The notes under the pieces: model-generated
What the model saw: the letters and a program-made list of their open reading frames with translations, nothing else
Told to the model about the DNA's origin: nothing
The model's database searches: none
In this document: one piece after another, positions 1 through 5,191 of the stretch
How positions within the stretch are numbered: position 1 is the first letter of the stretch
Layout of the letters: every line of letters starts with the position of its first letter
DNA from: Pseudomonadota bacterium
Lineage (GTDB): Bacteria; Bdellovibrionota; Oligoflexia; Oligoflexales; Oligoflexaceae
Direction of reading: 5' to 3'
Assembly: GCA_029556045.1 (NCBI GenBank)
Contig: JAKQGS010000431.1
Location: 1-6,989 of the forward strand
DNA length: 6,989 nucleotides
Position numbers and translations under genes: made by a program

Positions 1-449
1 CTGCCGCGGTATTTCATGACAGAATAATCTTCCAGTAACAGGATCTCTTCATCGGGACCAGTTGATGACGGACGATAACCCCAGATCTCCACCGAAGGGA
101 TACGGGCCACAATATGATAACCGGTTTGAAGCTCATCCCGGGCGGCAGCCTCCAGCCATTTCACCACCTGCTCCTTTTGTCCGGCCACCTTTTCATGCTG
201 CCACGTCACCTCGCAGGTAACCGCCTCCTGCTTCTTTTGCGCTCCCTCTGCTTTGGATAAAAAGCCCACGCGCTTGCGTAAGACGACCTCTGACACTTTC
301 CCCCCCCGATCTTTTGGTACAGCAGCTTCCTGTTTAGGGGAAGCCACCAGACCAGCCCCGCCCTTGCTGTTATTTTCCGGCGTCTCGCCGGGGGTTTTGC
401 AGGAGTACATCATGGAGACCCAGCCAATCATCAGCAAAAGCTTTTTCAT
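1..449 (-). CDS. Predicted lipoprotein of unknown function, 3' end cut by window edge
   Basis: The frame is open from an ATG at 449 to the left edge, giving 149 visible residues without a stop. The N-terminus is a short export signal: Lys2-Lys3, a hydrophobic Leu/Met/Ile stretch, then M-Y-S-C with Cys17 as the probable lipidated residue. This lipobox is weaker than consensus, with Met at -3 and Tyr at -2. Lys18 follows the cysteine, so there is no Asp inner-membrane retention signal and an outer-membrane location is the default inference. A low-complexity linker follows (about 18-50), then a mixed charged region with one more cysteine (Cys79). A Shine-Dalgarno AAGGA lies 5 nt before the ATG, and an extended -10 promoter lies about 30 nt upstream. 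I recognise no family. The gene is co-oriented with the DCC gene 80 nt upstream but has its own promoter. Confidence 0.75.
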   Translation of the reverse strand, partial: MKKLLLMIGWVSMMYSCKTPGETPENNSKGGAGLVASPKQEAAVPKDRGGKVSEVVLRKRVGFLSKAEGAQKKQEAVTCEVTWQHEKVAGQKEQVVKWLEAAARDELQTGYHIVARIPSVEIWGYRPSSTGPDEEILLLEDYSVMKYRG

Positions 450-477
450 GAGAATCCTTAAGGCTGTTGTTTTTGTC

Positions 478-507
478 ATTATAGCAAAAAACACGAAATT
501 TTCGGCA
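478..507 (-). promoter_or_regulatory. Extended -10 promoter for the lipoprotein gene
   Basis: On the minus strand TGCTATAAT occupies 486-478: a perfect TATAAT with the TG extension one base upstream. The -35 region (about 502-507, TGCCGA) is a poor match, as expected for an extended -10 promoter. Transcription would start near 471, leaving a short leader that contains the AAGGA ribosome site. The surrounding DNA is A/T-rich compared with the genes. Confidence 0.6.
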
Positions 508-529
508 TTATTTCCCTGGGCTTTTTTTA

Positions 530-934
530 TTAAAGGGATCGACTGCAGGAGCGACACCAGCGCTTAACCCATCCCCCCGCCCCGGCCGCAAGGCGCCCCG
601 CTCCGGGACTCAGACCTAGTTTCTGCACCACCCAATGAAGCCCCCTGAGAGATGGGTGTTGCGCCAACACGTACTCCCATGCTGGACCATCCCGAAGCCA
701 ATCGGATCGGTTCCAAACATAAAGGGACGATGGGTGCTGCTCTTGGGAGGAAAACTCCGGCATCGAAGGATAGATGGAGGGCTGACTTATGAACGACTGC
801 CAGGATTGAACCACCAGTCTGTCACCTGTGGCTTTTGCCACCCAGGCCGCAAGTTGGCAGCATAAAACACAATCCCCATCATAGAGAAGGAGTGGCGTGG
901 CGGGAGCATCGGAATCGAATTGCCGGTGGTTCAT
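530..934 (-). CDS. DCC/DUF393-family thiol-disulfide oxidoreductase-like protein
   Basis: This 134-residue protein carries the hallmark of the DCC (DUF393) family near its N-terminus: a Leu-rich beta strand followed by YDGDCVLCC (residues 18-26), where Cys22 and Cys25 form a thioredoxin-like CxxC. The later W-x-S pattern (about 44-47), the LYVWN strand (71-75) and the helical C-terminal half fit the family, as does the length. A second close cysteine pair, C127-R-S-C130, sits at the extreme C-terminus. There is no signal peptide, so the protein is probably cytoplasmic. I chose the ATG at 934. A longer reading from a TTG at 1042 would overlap the upstream gene by 53 nt and add residues with no family match. 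No strong Shine-Dalgarno is visible; GGGA lies about 10 nt upstream. The gene starts 55 nt after the secreted-protein gene, suggesting co-transcription. Enzymatic activity is not established for most of the family. Confidence 0.8.
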   Translation of the reverse strand: MNHRQFDSDAPATPLLLYDGDCVLCCQLAAWVAKATGDRLVVQSWQSFISQPSIYPSMPEFSSQEQHPSSLYVWNRSDWLRDGPAWEYVLAQHPSLRGLHWVVQKLGLSPGAGRLAAGAGGWVKRWCRSCSRSL

Positions 935-989
935 GAGGTGATTATCCCACAGGGACCGATCACCCCGCAAACCAACCGCCCAAAATGGG

Positions 990-1955
990 TTAAGAATTGA
1001 CCCCGCGATAGACGCAGGTGATCTGATTGATGATGCGACCAACAGAAATCATCCGGGGTTTGGGGCGTCCCGCACTGTCGATGACGTACTGTTGTGCGTC
1101 GCGGCTCCAAAACTCCTCGGTGATGGTGCCCGGCACTGCGCTTTCAAAACCAAGGTAGCGGCAAACACCGTCTGGATCGGATTGATCGGCGATTTCTCCA
1201 TTGACCGGCTCATGCGCCACGCGAGGCCGCACCACCGTCACCGTCCCATCGGCATTCATGACCCGCTGGTTGTCATCGTTTTGCTCAACGTCCTGGGTGG
1301 AGCAGTTGAGCGCCACAACCTCGGGTCCCAGGTGCCGAAAGCGCACCACCTGCCCCTGAGCGTCGGTCACCGCCTTATCGCTCCGGACCTGGCGCATCAC
1401 TGCAGAGCCCGTCACATAGTCCTTATAACCATAACGCCGACAAATACCCGCCAGATCGGATTCCCTCCCATCAAAGGGGGTGGTCAAGCCGACTCGAGGC
1501 AGATTAACCTGGTGGATGGGATCCTCCACCTCGATAATGTAATTGATGCGGGGTTCATCCGTCCCTAAATCATCCTGACATCGTAGAGAGGAGATCGCCT
1601 CGTCGGTTTTTGTCAGCTGCGCCACGTCACCGGATGCCTCAACCTCCAGCAAAAGCGTTCCCTCTTCGGGACGAAAACGGGTGGCGGATTTGGGCACGGC
1701 CTCGCCGTAATGAAAGAGCCCACAGACCGCGACCGGATCCGAGGAGGCCGCCAGACGATATTCGGTCCCTTTACCAACCATGCGGGGATTAATAATTTCC
1801 GCCTCACCAGCCAGGTTGACCCGGATCACATCGTACTGGGGCACCCAAGTGGTGGTATCTTCAGATCTCTGTTGATTGGCCTCAGCCATAGCGTCTGTGC
1901 AATAAATGGACAAGGCGAATAGCGCGACTGCGAGGAATGAAGTGGTTGTTTTCAC
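990..1955 (-). CDS. Secreted protein with three cysteine-pair repeats, unknown family
   Basis: A 321-residue exported protein with a GTG start at 1955, supported by AGAGGGG 7 nt upstream. Residues 1-24 form a Sec signal peptide: basic start, hydrophobic core, and A-M-A with cleavage expected after Ala24. The mature part has exactly six cysteines in three pairs (78/126, 172/218, 265/314) with spacings of 48, 46 and 49. Each pair bounds a repeat opening with S-D-[PL]-x-[AG]-[VI]-C (72-78, 166-172, 259-265), then an aromatic/glycine segment and a Val nine residues after the Cys, and closing with a hydrophobic strand ending [LI]-x-C. This suggests three small disulfide-closed domains in the periplasm or outside the cell. 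An initial 30-70 segment (W-V-P-Q-Y-D-V-I-R-V) precedes repeat 1. I do not recognise the family and assign no function. It is followed closely by the DCC-family gene. Confidence 0.85.
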   Translation of the reverse strand: MKTTTSFLAVALFALSIYCTDAMAEANQQRSEDTTTWVPQYDVIRVNLAGEAEIINPRMVGKGTEYRLAASSDPVAVCGLFHYGEAVPKSATRFRPEEGTLLLEVEASGDVAQLTKTDEAISSLRCQDDLGTDEPRINYIIEVEDPIHQVNLPRVGLTTPFDGRESDLAGICRRYGYKDYVTGSAVMRQVRSDKAVTDAQGQVVRFRHLGPEVVALNCSTQDVEQNDDNQRVMNADGTVTVVRPRVAHEPVNGEIADQSDPDGVCRYLGFESAVPGTITEEFWSRDAQQYVIDSAGRPKPRMISVGRIINQITCVYRGVNS

Positions 1956-1994
1956 GGAGAGACCCCTCTGCTGACAGGTTCATTTAGAGGGGCA

Positions 1995-2024
1995 CCTATA
2001 CCACCCCCACAAGGCCAGGGGCAA
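1995..2024 (-). promoter_or_regulatory. Weak candidate promoter for the secreted-protein gene
   Basis: On the minus strand TTGCCC (2024-2019) and TATAGG (2000-1995) are separated by 18 nt, each matching sigma70 consensus at four of six positions. The start would fall near 1988, about 30 nt before the GTG codon. A competing possibility is a promoter made by the edge of the palindromic element further upstream (about 2066-2094). Confidence 0.3.
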
Positions 2025-2065
2025 GCCAACATCCAGGGAGCGTCCGGAGATGGGGTCAGTGCCTG

Positions 2066-2072
2066 CTATAAT
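2066..2072. repeat. Left copy of 7-bp direct repeat (putative target-site duplication)
   Basis: CTATAAT here is repeated exactly at 2199-2205, and the two copies bracket the palindromic element. This is the arrangement expected when an element inserts with a 7-bp staggered cut. Read on the minus strand it is ATTATAG, the same bases that end rlmI. Confidence 0.6.
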
Positions 2073-2073
2073 A

Positions 2074-2095
2074 GCGCTGGCGCCAAATTGAAAAA
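2074..2095 (+). repeat. Left terminal inverted repeat arm of the palindromic element
   Basis: This 22-bp arm starts GCGCTGGCGC and ends in AAATTGAAAAA. It pairs with 2177-2198 except at position 2084. The outer half is G+C-rich and the inner half A+T-rich, a composition shared by both arms and unlike the adjacent coding sequence. Confidence 0.75.
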
Positions 2096-2176
2096 AGACA
2101 AGGCGGAACAAAAAATCCCGACGAAGACAGTACGTTATGGTACGGCGAGGAGGGATTTATTGAGACAACGCAGTAG

Positions 2177-2198
2177 TTTTTCAATTTCGCGCCAGCGC
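2177..2198 (-). repeat. Right terminal inverted repeat arm of the palindromic element
   Basis: This arm starts TTTTTCAATTT and ends GCGCCAGCGC. It is the complement of 2074-2095 with one mismatch at 2188. It directly abuts the stop codon of rlmI. Confidence 0.75.
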
Positions 2199-2205
2199 CT
2201 ATAAT
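2199..2205. repeat. Right copy of 7-bp direct repeat, containing the rlmI stop codon
   Basis: CTATAAT is identical to 2066-2072. On the minus strand its last three bases, TAG (2201-2199), are the rlmI stop codon. Insertion therefore happened exactly at the end of the gene and left the protein intact. Confidence 0.6.
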
Positions 2206-3392
2206 TTTCGGCAGAGCATTCCCTTTAAATATAGAGACTCAGGAAAGGTCAACAACACCGGATGGTCCGGTGCCTGGCTCAGAAATTCCAGCACCTGCAC
2301 CTCGCACCGGGCATCGATGGCAGCCCCAAACACCACCTTTTGGAAAAGATCCCTTGAGATCAGTCCGGAGCAGGAATAGGTCGCCAGAAGCCCGCCGGGA
2401 CGCAGGAGTTTTAGGGCTGAGAGGTTGAGATCCTTGTAGCCTCGGCAGGCGGACTGCACCGCATCACCACCGGCCGCCATCTTGGGCGGGTCCAGGATGA
2501 TCAGATCAAATTGCTTCCCCTCCTGCCGTAGCTGACGGAGATATGAGAATACGTCCGCCGCCACATAGTCGATGGCACCACAGGCAGCAAAACCATTCAA
2601 TTCCATATGCTGGCGGGCCAATTCAAGGGCAGGTCGGCTTTCGTCCACGGACAAGACCGATTTTGCTCCCCCCACCATGGCAGAGACCGAAAAACCGCCG
2701 GTATAAGAAAAACAATTCAGGACATCCCGGCCCCTGGCGTAACTTTGTATCCACTGACGATTAACCCTTTGGTCTAGGTAAAATCCCGTTTTGTGGCCGC
2801 CCCAAACATCCACACGGTAGGCGATACCACCCTCCGAGATGGGAACTCCCCCCTCCGGCAGCTGCCCCGCCACTAGTTCCTTGCGTAGGGGCATACCCTC
2901 CTTGCGGCGCACCTCTTCGTCACTGCGCTCCACCACCGTCTGCGGTCGGAGGGTGTCCTGAATCCAACCAATAATGGCTGATCGCCACCGCTCGGCTCCC
3001 GCTGTGACGATTTGAAAAACGACAAAATCGCCGTATTGATCAACGATAACACCCGGCAGTAGATCCGCTTCATGGCACACGACGCGGTAGGCATTCGTGT
3101 CCGGCTGTCGCAGTAAAGTCCGTCGCTCAAGGGCATCCTGCAGCCGCTGGCGCAGCCATGGATCGTCGATGACCTGCTGTGCATCCGCCGTCAGAAGTCG
3201 AACCCGGATCTGGGAGTGGGGGTTGTAATATCCCCGCGCCAAAAATCCCCCCTGGGCATCGACTACATCCACGATGATGCCCGGCTCGAGTCCCTGCGGC
3301 TCCTTGCCCAGGGCACCGCTGAACAACCAGGGGTGCCCCAGCCGTACCGCTTTTTCCTTGCCGGGCTTGAGCCGAATTTCAGGATAATTCAT
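2199..3392 (-). CDS. rlmI: 23S rRNA (cytosine-C5)-methyltransferase RlmI
   Basis: A 397-residue protein, essentially the length of E. coli RlmI (YccW), which uses S-adenosylmethionine to methylate C5 of a 23S rRNA cytosine (position 1962 in E. coli). An N-terminal PUA-like RNA-binding domain (about 1-75, with G-H-P-W-L-F at 19-24) is followed by a linker domain and a Rossmann methyltransferase domain. Visible motifs are GHKTGFYLDQR (199-209), the SAM-binding N-C-F-S-Y-T-G-G-F (226-234), the acidic V-D-E-S after strand 2 (249-252), the catalytic-site DPPK (301-304), and Y-S-C-S-G (339-343) with Cys341 as the likely nucleophile. The C-terminal D-H-P-V-L and Y-L-K-G-M-L-C blocks are typical of RlmI. 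The ATG at 3392-3390 overlaps the PhoU-family stop as ATGA, and no good Shine-Dalgarno is seen, so translation is probably coupled. The TAG stop lies inside the direct repeat of the palindromic element. Confidence 0.93.
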   Translation of the reverse strand: MNYPEIRLKPGKEKAVRLGHPWLFSGALGKEPQGLEPGIIVDVVDAQGGFLARGYYNPHSQIRVRLLTADAQQVIDDPWLRQRLQDALERRTLLRQPDTNAYRVVCHEADLLPGVIVDQYGDFVVFQIVTAGAERWRSAIIGWIQDTLRPQTVVERSDEEVRRKEGMPLRKELVAGQLPEGGVPISEGGIAYRVDVWGGHKTGFYLDQRVNRQWIQSYARGRDVLNCFSYTGGFSVSAMVGGAKSVLSVDESRPALELARQHMELNGFAACGAIDYVAADVFSYLRQLRQEGKQFDLIILDPPKMAAGGDAVQSACRGYKDLNLSALKLLRPGGLLATYSCSGLISRDLFQKVVFGAAIDARCEVQVLEFLSQAPDHPVLLTFPESLYLKGMLCRKL

Positions 3393-4081
3393 AGGTGAGA
3401 ATGGCTTTTAGAGGTCTCAGCGTGACGAATCACGTCACCACGAATCATGAAGACAATGGTTTCCGACAAATGGCAGGCGATGTCACTGGCACTTTCCAGT
3501 TTGTTGGCCAGCAGCACCAGCACCAGTCCGGCGGCAACATCCAATTTTTGCGCCCGGACTTTGTCGATCATCACTTTATAGGTATCCTGCTGCAGCTGAT
3601 CCACCAGGTCATCCAATTGTGGCACTTCAGAGGCGGCCGTGGCATCGTGTTTTTCCCAAGTATCAAAAGCTTTTTGCAGAATCATACCGCACTTACGGAC
3701 CATTTCCTGCAAGATGGTCCACGCTTCGGGGCAATCCTGCCGCAGCTCCGGTTTTTCCGAGAGATAACGGGCCACATAAAGCACACAGTCACCCATACGC
3801 TCCAGACCCGCGGCGATGTTGGTGGCCCCCAGGGCAAATCGCAGGTTTTCCCCGAGTGGTGCCCGATGCCCCATAAACAAAAGAACCACGTCGTCGATTT
3901 TCATTTCCAGGCTATCGATTTCCTTGTCAGATTCGACGATAGACAGCAAACGATCACGATCCACGTGAGTCATAGCGTCATCAAGAGCCGCCAGCTGCTG
4001 CAAAACCGCATAGGCCAATTCATGAAGTTTCTTGCGAATATTTTCCAACTCGGTCTTTACCGGGGTGATGCCTGCTACCAT
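3389..4081 (-). CDS. PhoU-family protein
   Basis: A 230-residue, almost wholly helical protein with two PhoU domains. Each domain carries the family's E-x-x-x-D metal-binding motif: Glu94-R-M-G-Asp98 in the first and Glu195-S-A-S-Asp199 in the second. The first repeat also shows the D-K-E-I-D-x-L-E segment (52-59), and the second ends in the characteristic E-T-I-V-F-M-I-R-G-D stretch (207-216). Known PhoU proteins bind metal clusters and restrain phosphate uptake by acting on PstSCAB and the PhoR/PhoB sensor pair. None of those genes is in the window, so the partner here is unknown; a phosphate regulator is the default inference. The ATG at 4081 has TAGGA 4 nt upstream. The gene overlaps rlmI by 4 bp and begins 76 nt after the SDR gene. 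I withhold the symbol phoU because related PhoU-like proteins serve other transporters. Confidence 0.88.
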   Translation of the reverse strand: MVAGITPVKTELENIRKKLHELAYAVLQQLAALDDAMTHVDRDRLLSIVESDKEIDSLEMKIDDVVLLFMGHRAPLGENLRFALGATNIAAGLERMGDCVLYVARYLSEKPELRQDCPEAWTILQEMVRKCGMILQKAFDTWEKHDATAASEVPQLDDLVDQLQQDTYKVMIDKVRAQKLDVAAGLVLVLLANKLESASDIACHLSETIVFMIRGDVIRHAETSKSHSHL

Positions 4082-4127
4082 GAGATCCTATGTACTCCTG
4101 ACTATGACTTGGATGAGATATTTTCTC

Positions 4128-4155
4128 AGATTAACAGAGCTCCATAAAAAGTCAA
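4128..4155 (-). promoter_or_regulatory. Candidate promoter for the PhoU-family gene and rlmI
   Basis: On the minus strand TTGACT (4155-4150, five of six matches to the -35 consensus) begins 3 nt after the SDR stop codon. It is followed after 16 nt by a poor -10, TAATCT (4133-4128). A small 5-bp hairpin (4114-4128) lies next to it. Read-through from the SDR gene is equally possible. Confidence 0.3.
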
Positions 4156-4157
4156 AA

Positions 4158-4937
4158 TTATTCGGTTTTTCTAGCCAATGATAACGCATCCCCGAATCGC
4201 AATTCCGACCACGGTCGCAAAGGGCCACCGTTCAATAGATCCGCCATCACTGCGGCGGTACGTGCCGGTGCCACCAGATTTCCTTCCCGGTTTAGGTTTA
4301 CAAACTTGTCCACTTCGGGAAAATCCGCGGCAGCGGCTCCACGCACCGCAGCCTGCATGGGGGTATCCACCACACCAGGAGAATAGGATACGATGCCAAA
4401 ACTTTTGGGTCCCTGCCCAAGTCTCCGCAACCGCTCCCATTCCTCTGCCATGACCCGCCCCCCCATCAGTAGGCCCGCCTTGGTGGCGCAGTATAGCCCC
4501 CAGCCATCGTAGGGACTGTATGCAGCACCAGACGATACATTGATAACCCGCAGATCCGCAGCCTGCCCCTCCTGCCTGACAAATCCCATCAACCAGAGAG
4601 GCGTCACCTGATTCAAGGCTGTAATTTCAAGGATTTCCTGAGGGCTACAGCGATGTAGGGGGCCGATAGGCCCCAGGGCTGCTGCATTATTGACCAGAGC
4701 CAAACGGTGCAATTGGGGCGGACGCAATCGGCTCCAGGCTTCCCGAATCGCCTGTGCTGCAGTTTCGGGGTCTTTGAGGTCCACCGCTAGATGGTGATAA
4801 CGAGGGTGCTGCACCGGTGCGCCACGACGAGCCATTCCCAAAACCGACCAGCCCTTTTCCAATAATATGGTTGTTAACGCCCCTCCCAGTCCGGAGGTCG
4901 TACCCGTGATCATCGCCCAATCCTGATTGTCCTTCAT
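4158..4937 (-). CDS. SDR-family oxidoreductase, sepiapterin/benzil reductase-like
   Basis: A 259-residue classical short-chain dehydrogenase/reductase. Visible are the nucleotide-binding T-G-T-T-S-G-L-G (11-18), Arg37-Arg38 after strand 2 (a common NADPH preference), Asp53-Leu54, NNAA (83-86), the catalytic Ser in V-S-S-G (134-137), Y149-x-x-x-K153 and S-P-G-V-V-D-T-P-M (186-194). The combination G-W-G-L-Y-C-A-T-K with P-G-V-V-D-T-P-M-Q resembles the sepiapterin reductase and YueD-type benzil reductase branch, which reduces carbonyls with NADPH. The actual substrate cannot be read from sequence. I chose the ATG at 4937 because AGGAAGG lies 5 nt before it. An in-frame TTG at 4955 would place that ribosome site inside the coding sequence. 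The gene lies 76 nt upstream of the PhoU-family gene on the same strand and is divergent from the transporter gene. No signal peptide is seen, so it is cytoplasmic. Confidence 0.88.
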   Translation of the reverse strand: MKDNQDWAMITGTTSGLGGALTTILLEKGWSVLGMARRGAPVQHPRYHHLAVDLKDPETAAQAIREAWSRLRPPQLHRLALVNNAAALGPIGPLHRCSPQEILEITALNQVTPLWLMGFVRQEGQAADLRVINVSSGAAYSPYDGWGLYCATKAGLLMGGRVMAEEWERLRRLGQGPKSFGIVSYSPGVVDTPMQAAVRGAAAADFPEVDKFVNLNREGNLVAPARTAAVMADLLNGGPLRPWSELRFGDALSLARKTE

Positions 4938-4974
4938 ATGTCCCTTCCTGGCCAAACCCCGCCCGTATTTTGAG

Positions 4975-4980
4975 AATATA
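4975..4980 (-). promoter_or_regulatory. Candidate -10 box for the SDR gene
   Basis: TATATT on the minus strand (4980-4975) matches five of six -10 positions and sits 37 nt before the chosen ATG. No good -35 lies 16-18 nt upstream (the region reads GGATAA), so this is tentative. Confidence 0.3.
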
Positions 4981-4996
4981 GGGGTTCATGAAATTC

Positions 4997-5025
4997 TTAT
5001 CCCACGAAGCTTACTGTGAGATAAT
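4997..5025 (+). promoter_or_regulatory. Candidate extended -10 promoter for the cotransporter gene
   Basis: TGAGATAAT (5017-5025) contains GATAAT, five of six matches to the -10 consensus, with a TG extension. A weak -35, TTATCC, lies at 4997-5002 with 17-nt spacing. If used, it would give a leader of about 160 nt before the ATG at 5192. Confidence 0.4.
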
Positions 5026-5191
5026 AATCGAGTCGCACACATCGGTCAGGAAAAAGCGGGTTCGGCGGTAAAAAAAACGCTAACCGGACAGGATTTATTT
5101 GGCAAAGCCCCAAAATCCCCTCAAGTTTATCCAAAGATCGCCGACAACGGTCGGGGTCCATGACACGTTGGTCGTTAGAGAATCCATCAGA
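5026..5191 (+). other. Long leader region with two potential hairpins
   Basis: No gene is supported between the candidate promoter and the transporter start. Two inverted-repeat stretches are visible. One is 5091-5118 (GGAT, TTT and GGC pairing with GCC, AAA and TCC around a short AAA loop, with bulges). The other is 5136-5158, whose core is CCGAC-AACG-GTCGG (5141-5154) with imperfect outer pairs. The second ends about 33 nt before the ATG. I recognise no known riboswitch. A run of eight A residues (5070-5077) precedes the first hairpin. Confidence 0.35.

Larger units (their letters stand above)
2073..2198. mobile_element. MITE-like palindromic element, about 126 bp, non-coding
   Basis: The element is a long imperfect palindrome centred near 2136. 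Its outer arms, 2074-2095 and 2177-2198, are inverted complements at 21 of 22 positions; the only mismatch is C at 2084 against C at 2188. A second inner pair, 2109-2119 with 2152-2162, matches at 10 of 11. The centre holds GTAC-GTTATG-GTAC (2130-2143). A 7-bp direct repeat flanks it (2066-2072 and 2199-2205). There is no coding capacity. Terminal inverted repeats, a target duplication and small size fit a miniature inverted-repeat transposable element, presumably mobilised in trans by a transposase outside the window. If transcribed it would fold into one long hairpin, so it may also end or stabilise the rlmI transcript. The exact edge is uncertain by about one base. I cannot name the family. 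Confidence 0.65.

Noticed and set aside
253..567. A 104-codon open frame on the plus strand
   Set aside because: It runs antisense to the lipoprotein start and its promoter and shows no recognisable protein features.
935..1042. N-terminal extension of the DCC protein from a TTG codon at 1042
   Set aside because: It would overlap the secreted-protein gene by 53 nt and add 36 residues unrelated to the DCC family; the ATG at 934 gives the usual family length.
1146..1206. Resemblance of V-C-R-Y-L-G-F in the third repeat of the secreted protein to scavenger-receptor (SRCR) domains
   Set aside because: The similarity is limited to a few residues around one cysteine, and the repeats have two cysteines rather than the six to eight typical of SRCR domains.
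1092..1568. A 158-codon open frame on the plus strand
   Set aside because: It is antisense to the secreted-protein gene, which has a signal peptide, a ribosome site and internal repeats supporting the minus strand.
4105..4142. Possible Pho box upstream of the PhoU-family gene
   Set aside because: CTGTTA occurs once on the minus strand, but the second CTGTCA-like half at the expected 11-nt spacing is missing, so PhoB control is not supported.
3395..4147. A 250-codon open frame on the plus strand
   Set aside because: It lies entirely opposite the PhoU-family gene, which has clear domain motifs; the antisense translation is rich in His, Gln and Phe and shows no family signature.
4938..4955. 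TTG start for the SDR gene at 4955
   Set aside because: The AGGAAGG ribosome site lies inside this extension and is well placed for the ATG at 4937, and the Rossmann fold begins only a few residues after that ATG.
5101..5111. GGCAAAGCC resembling part of a c-di-GMP-I riboswitch
   Set aside because: The other conserved parts of that riboswitch (GGGCAAACC-like segment, tetraloop-receptor and paired stems) are not visible nearby; it is better read as the tip of a simple hairpin.
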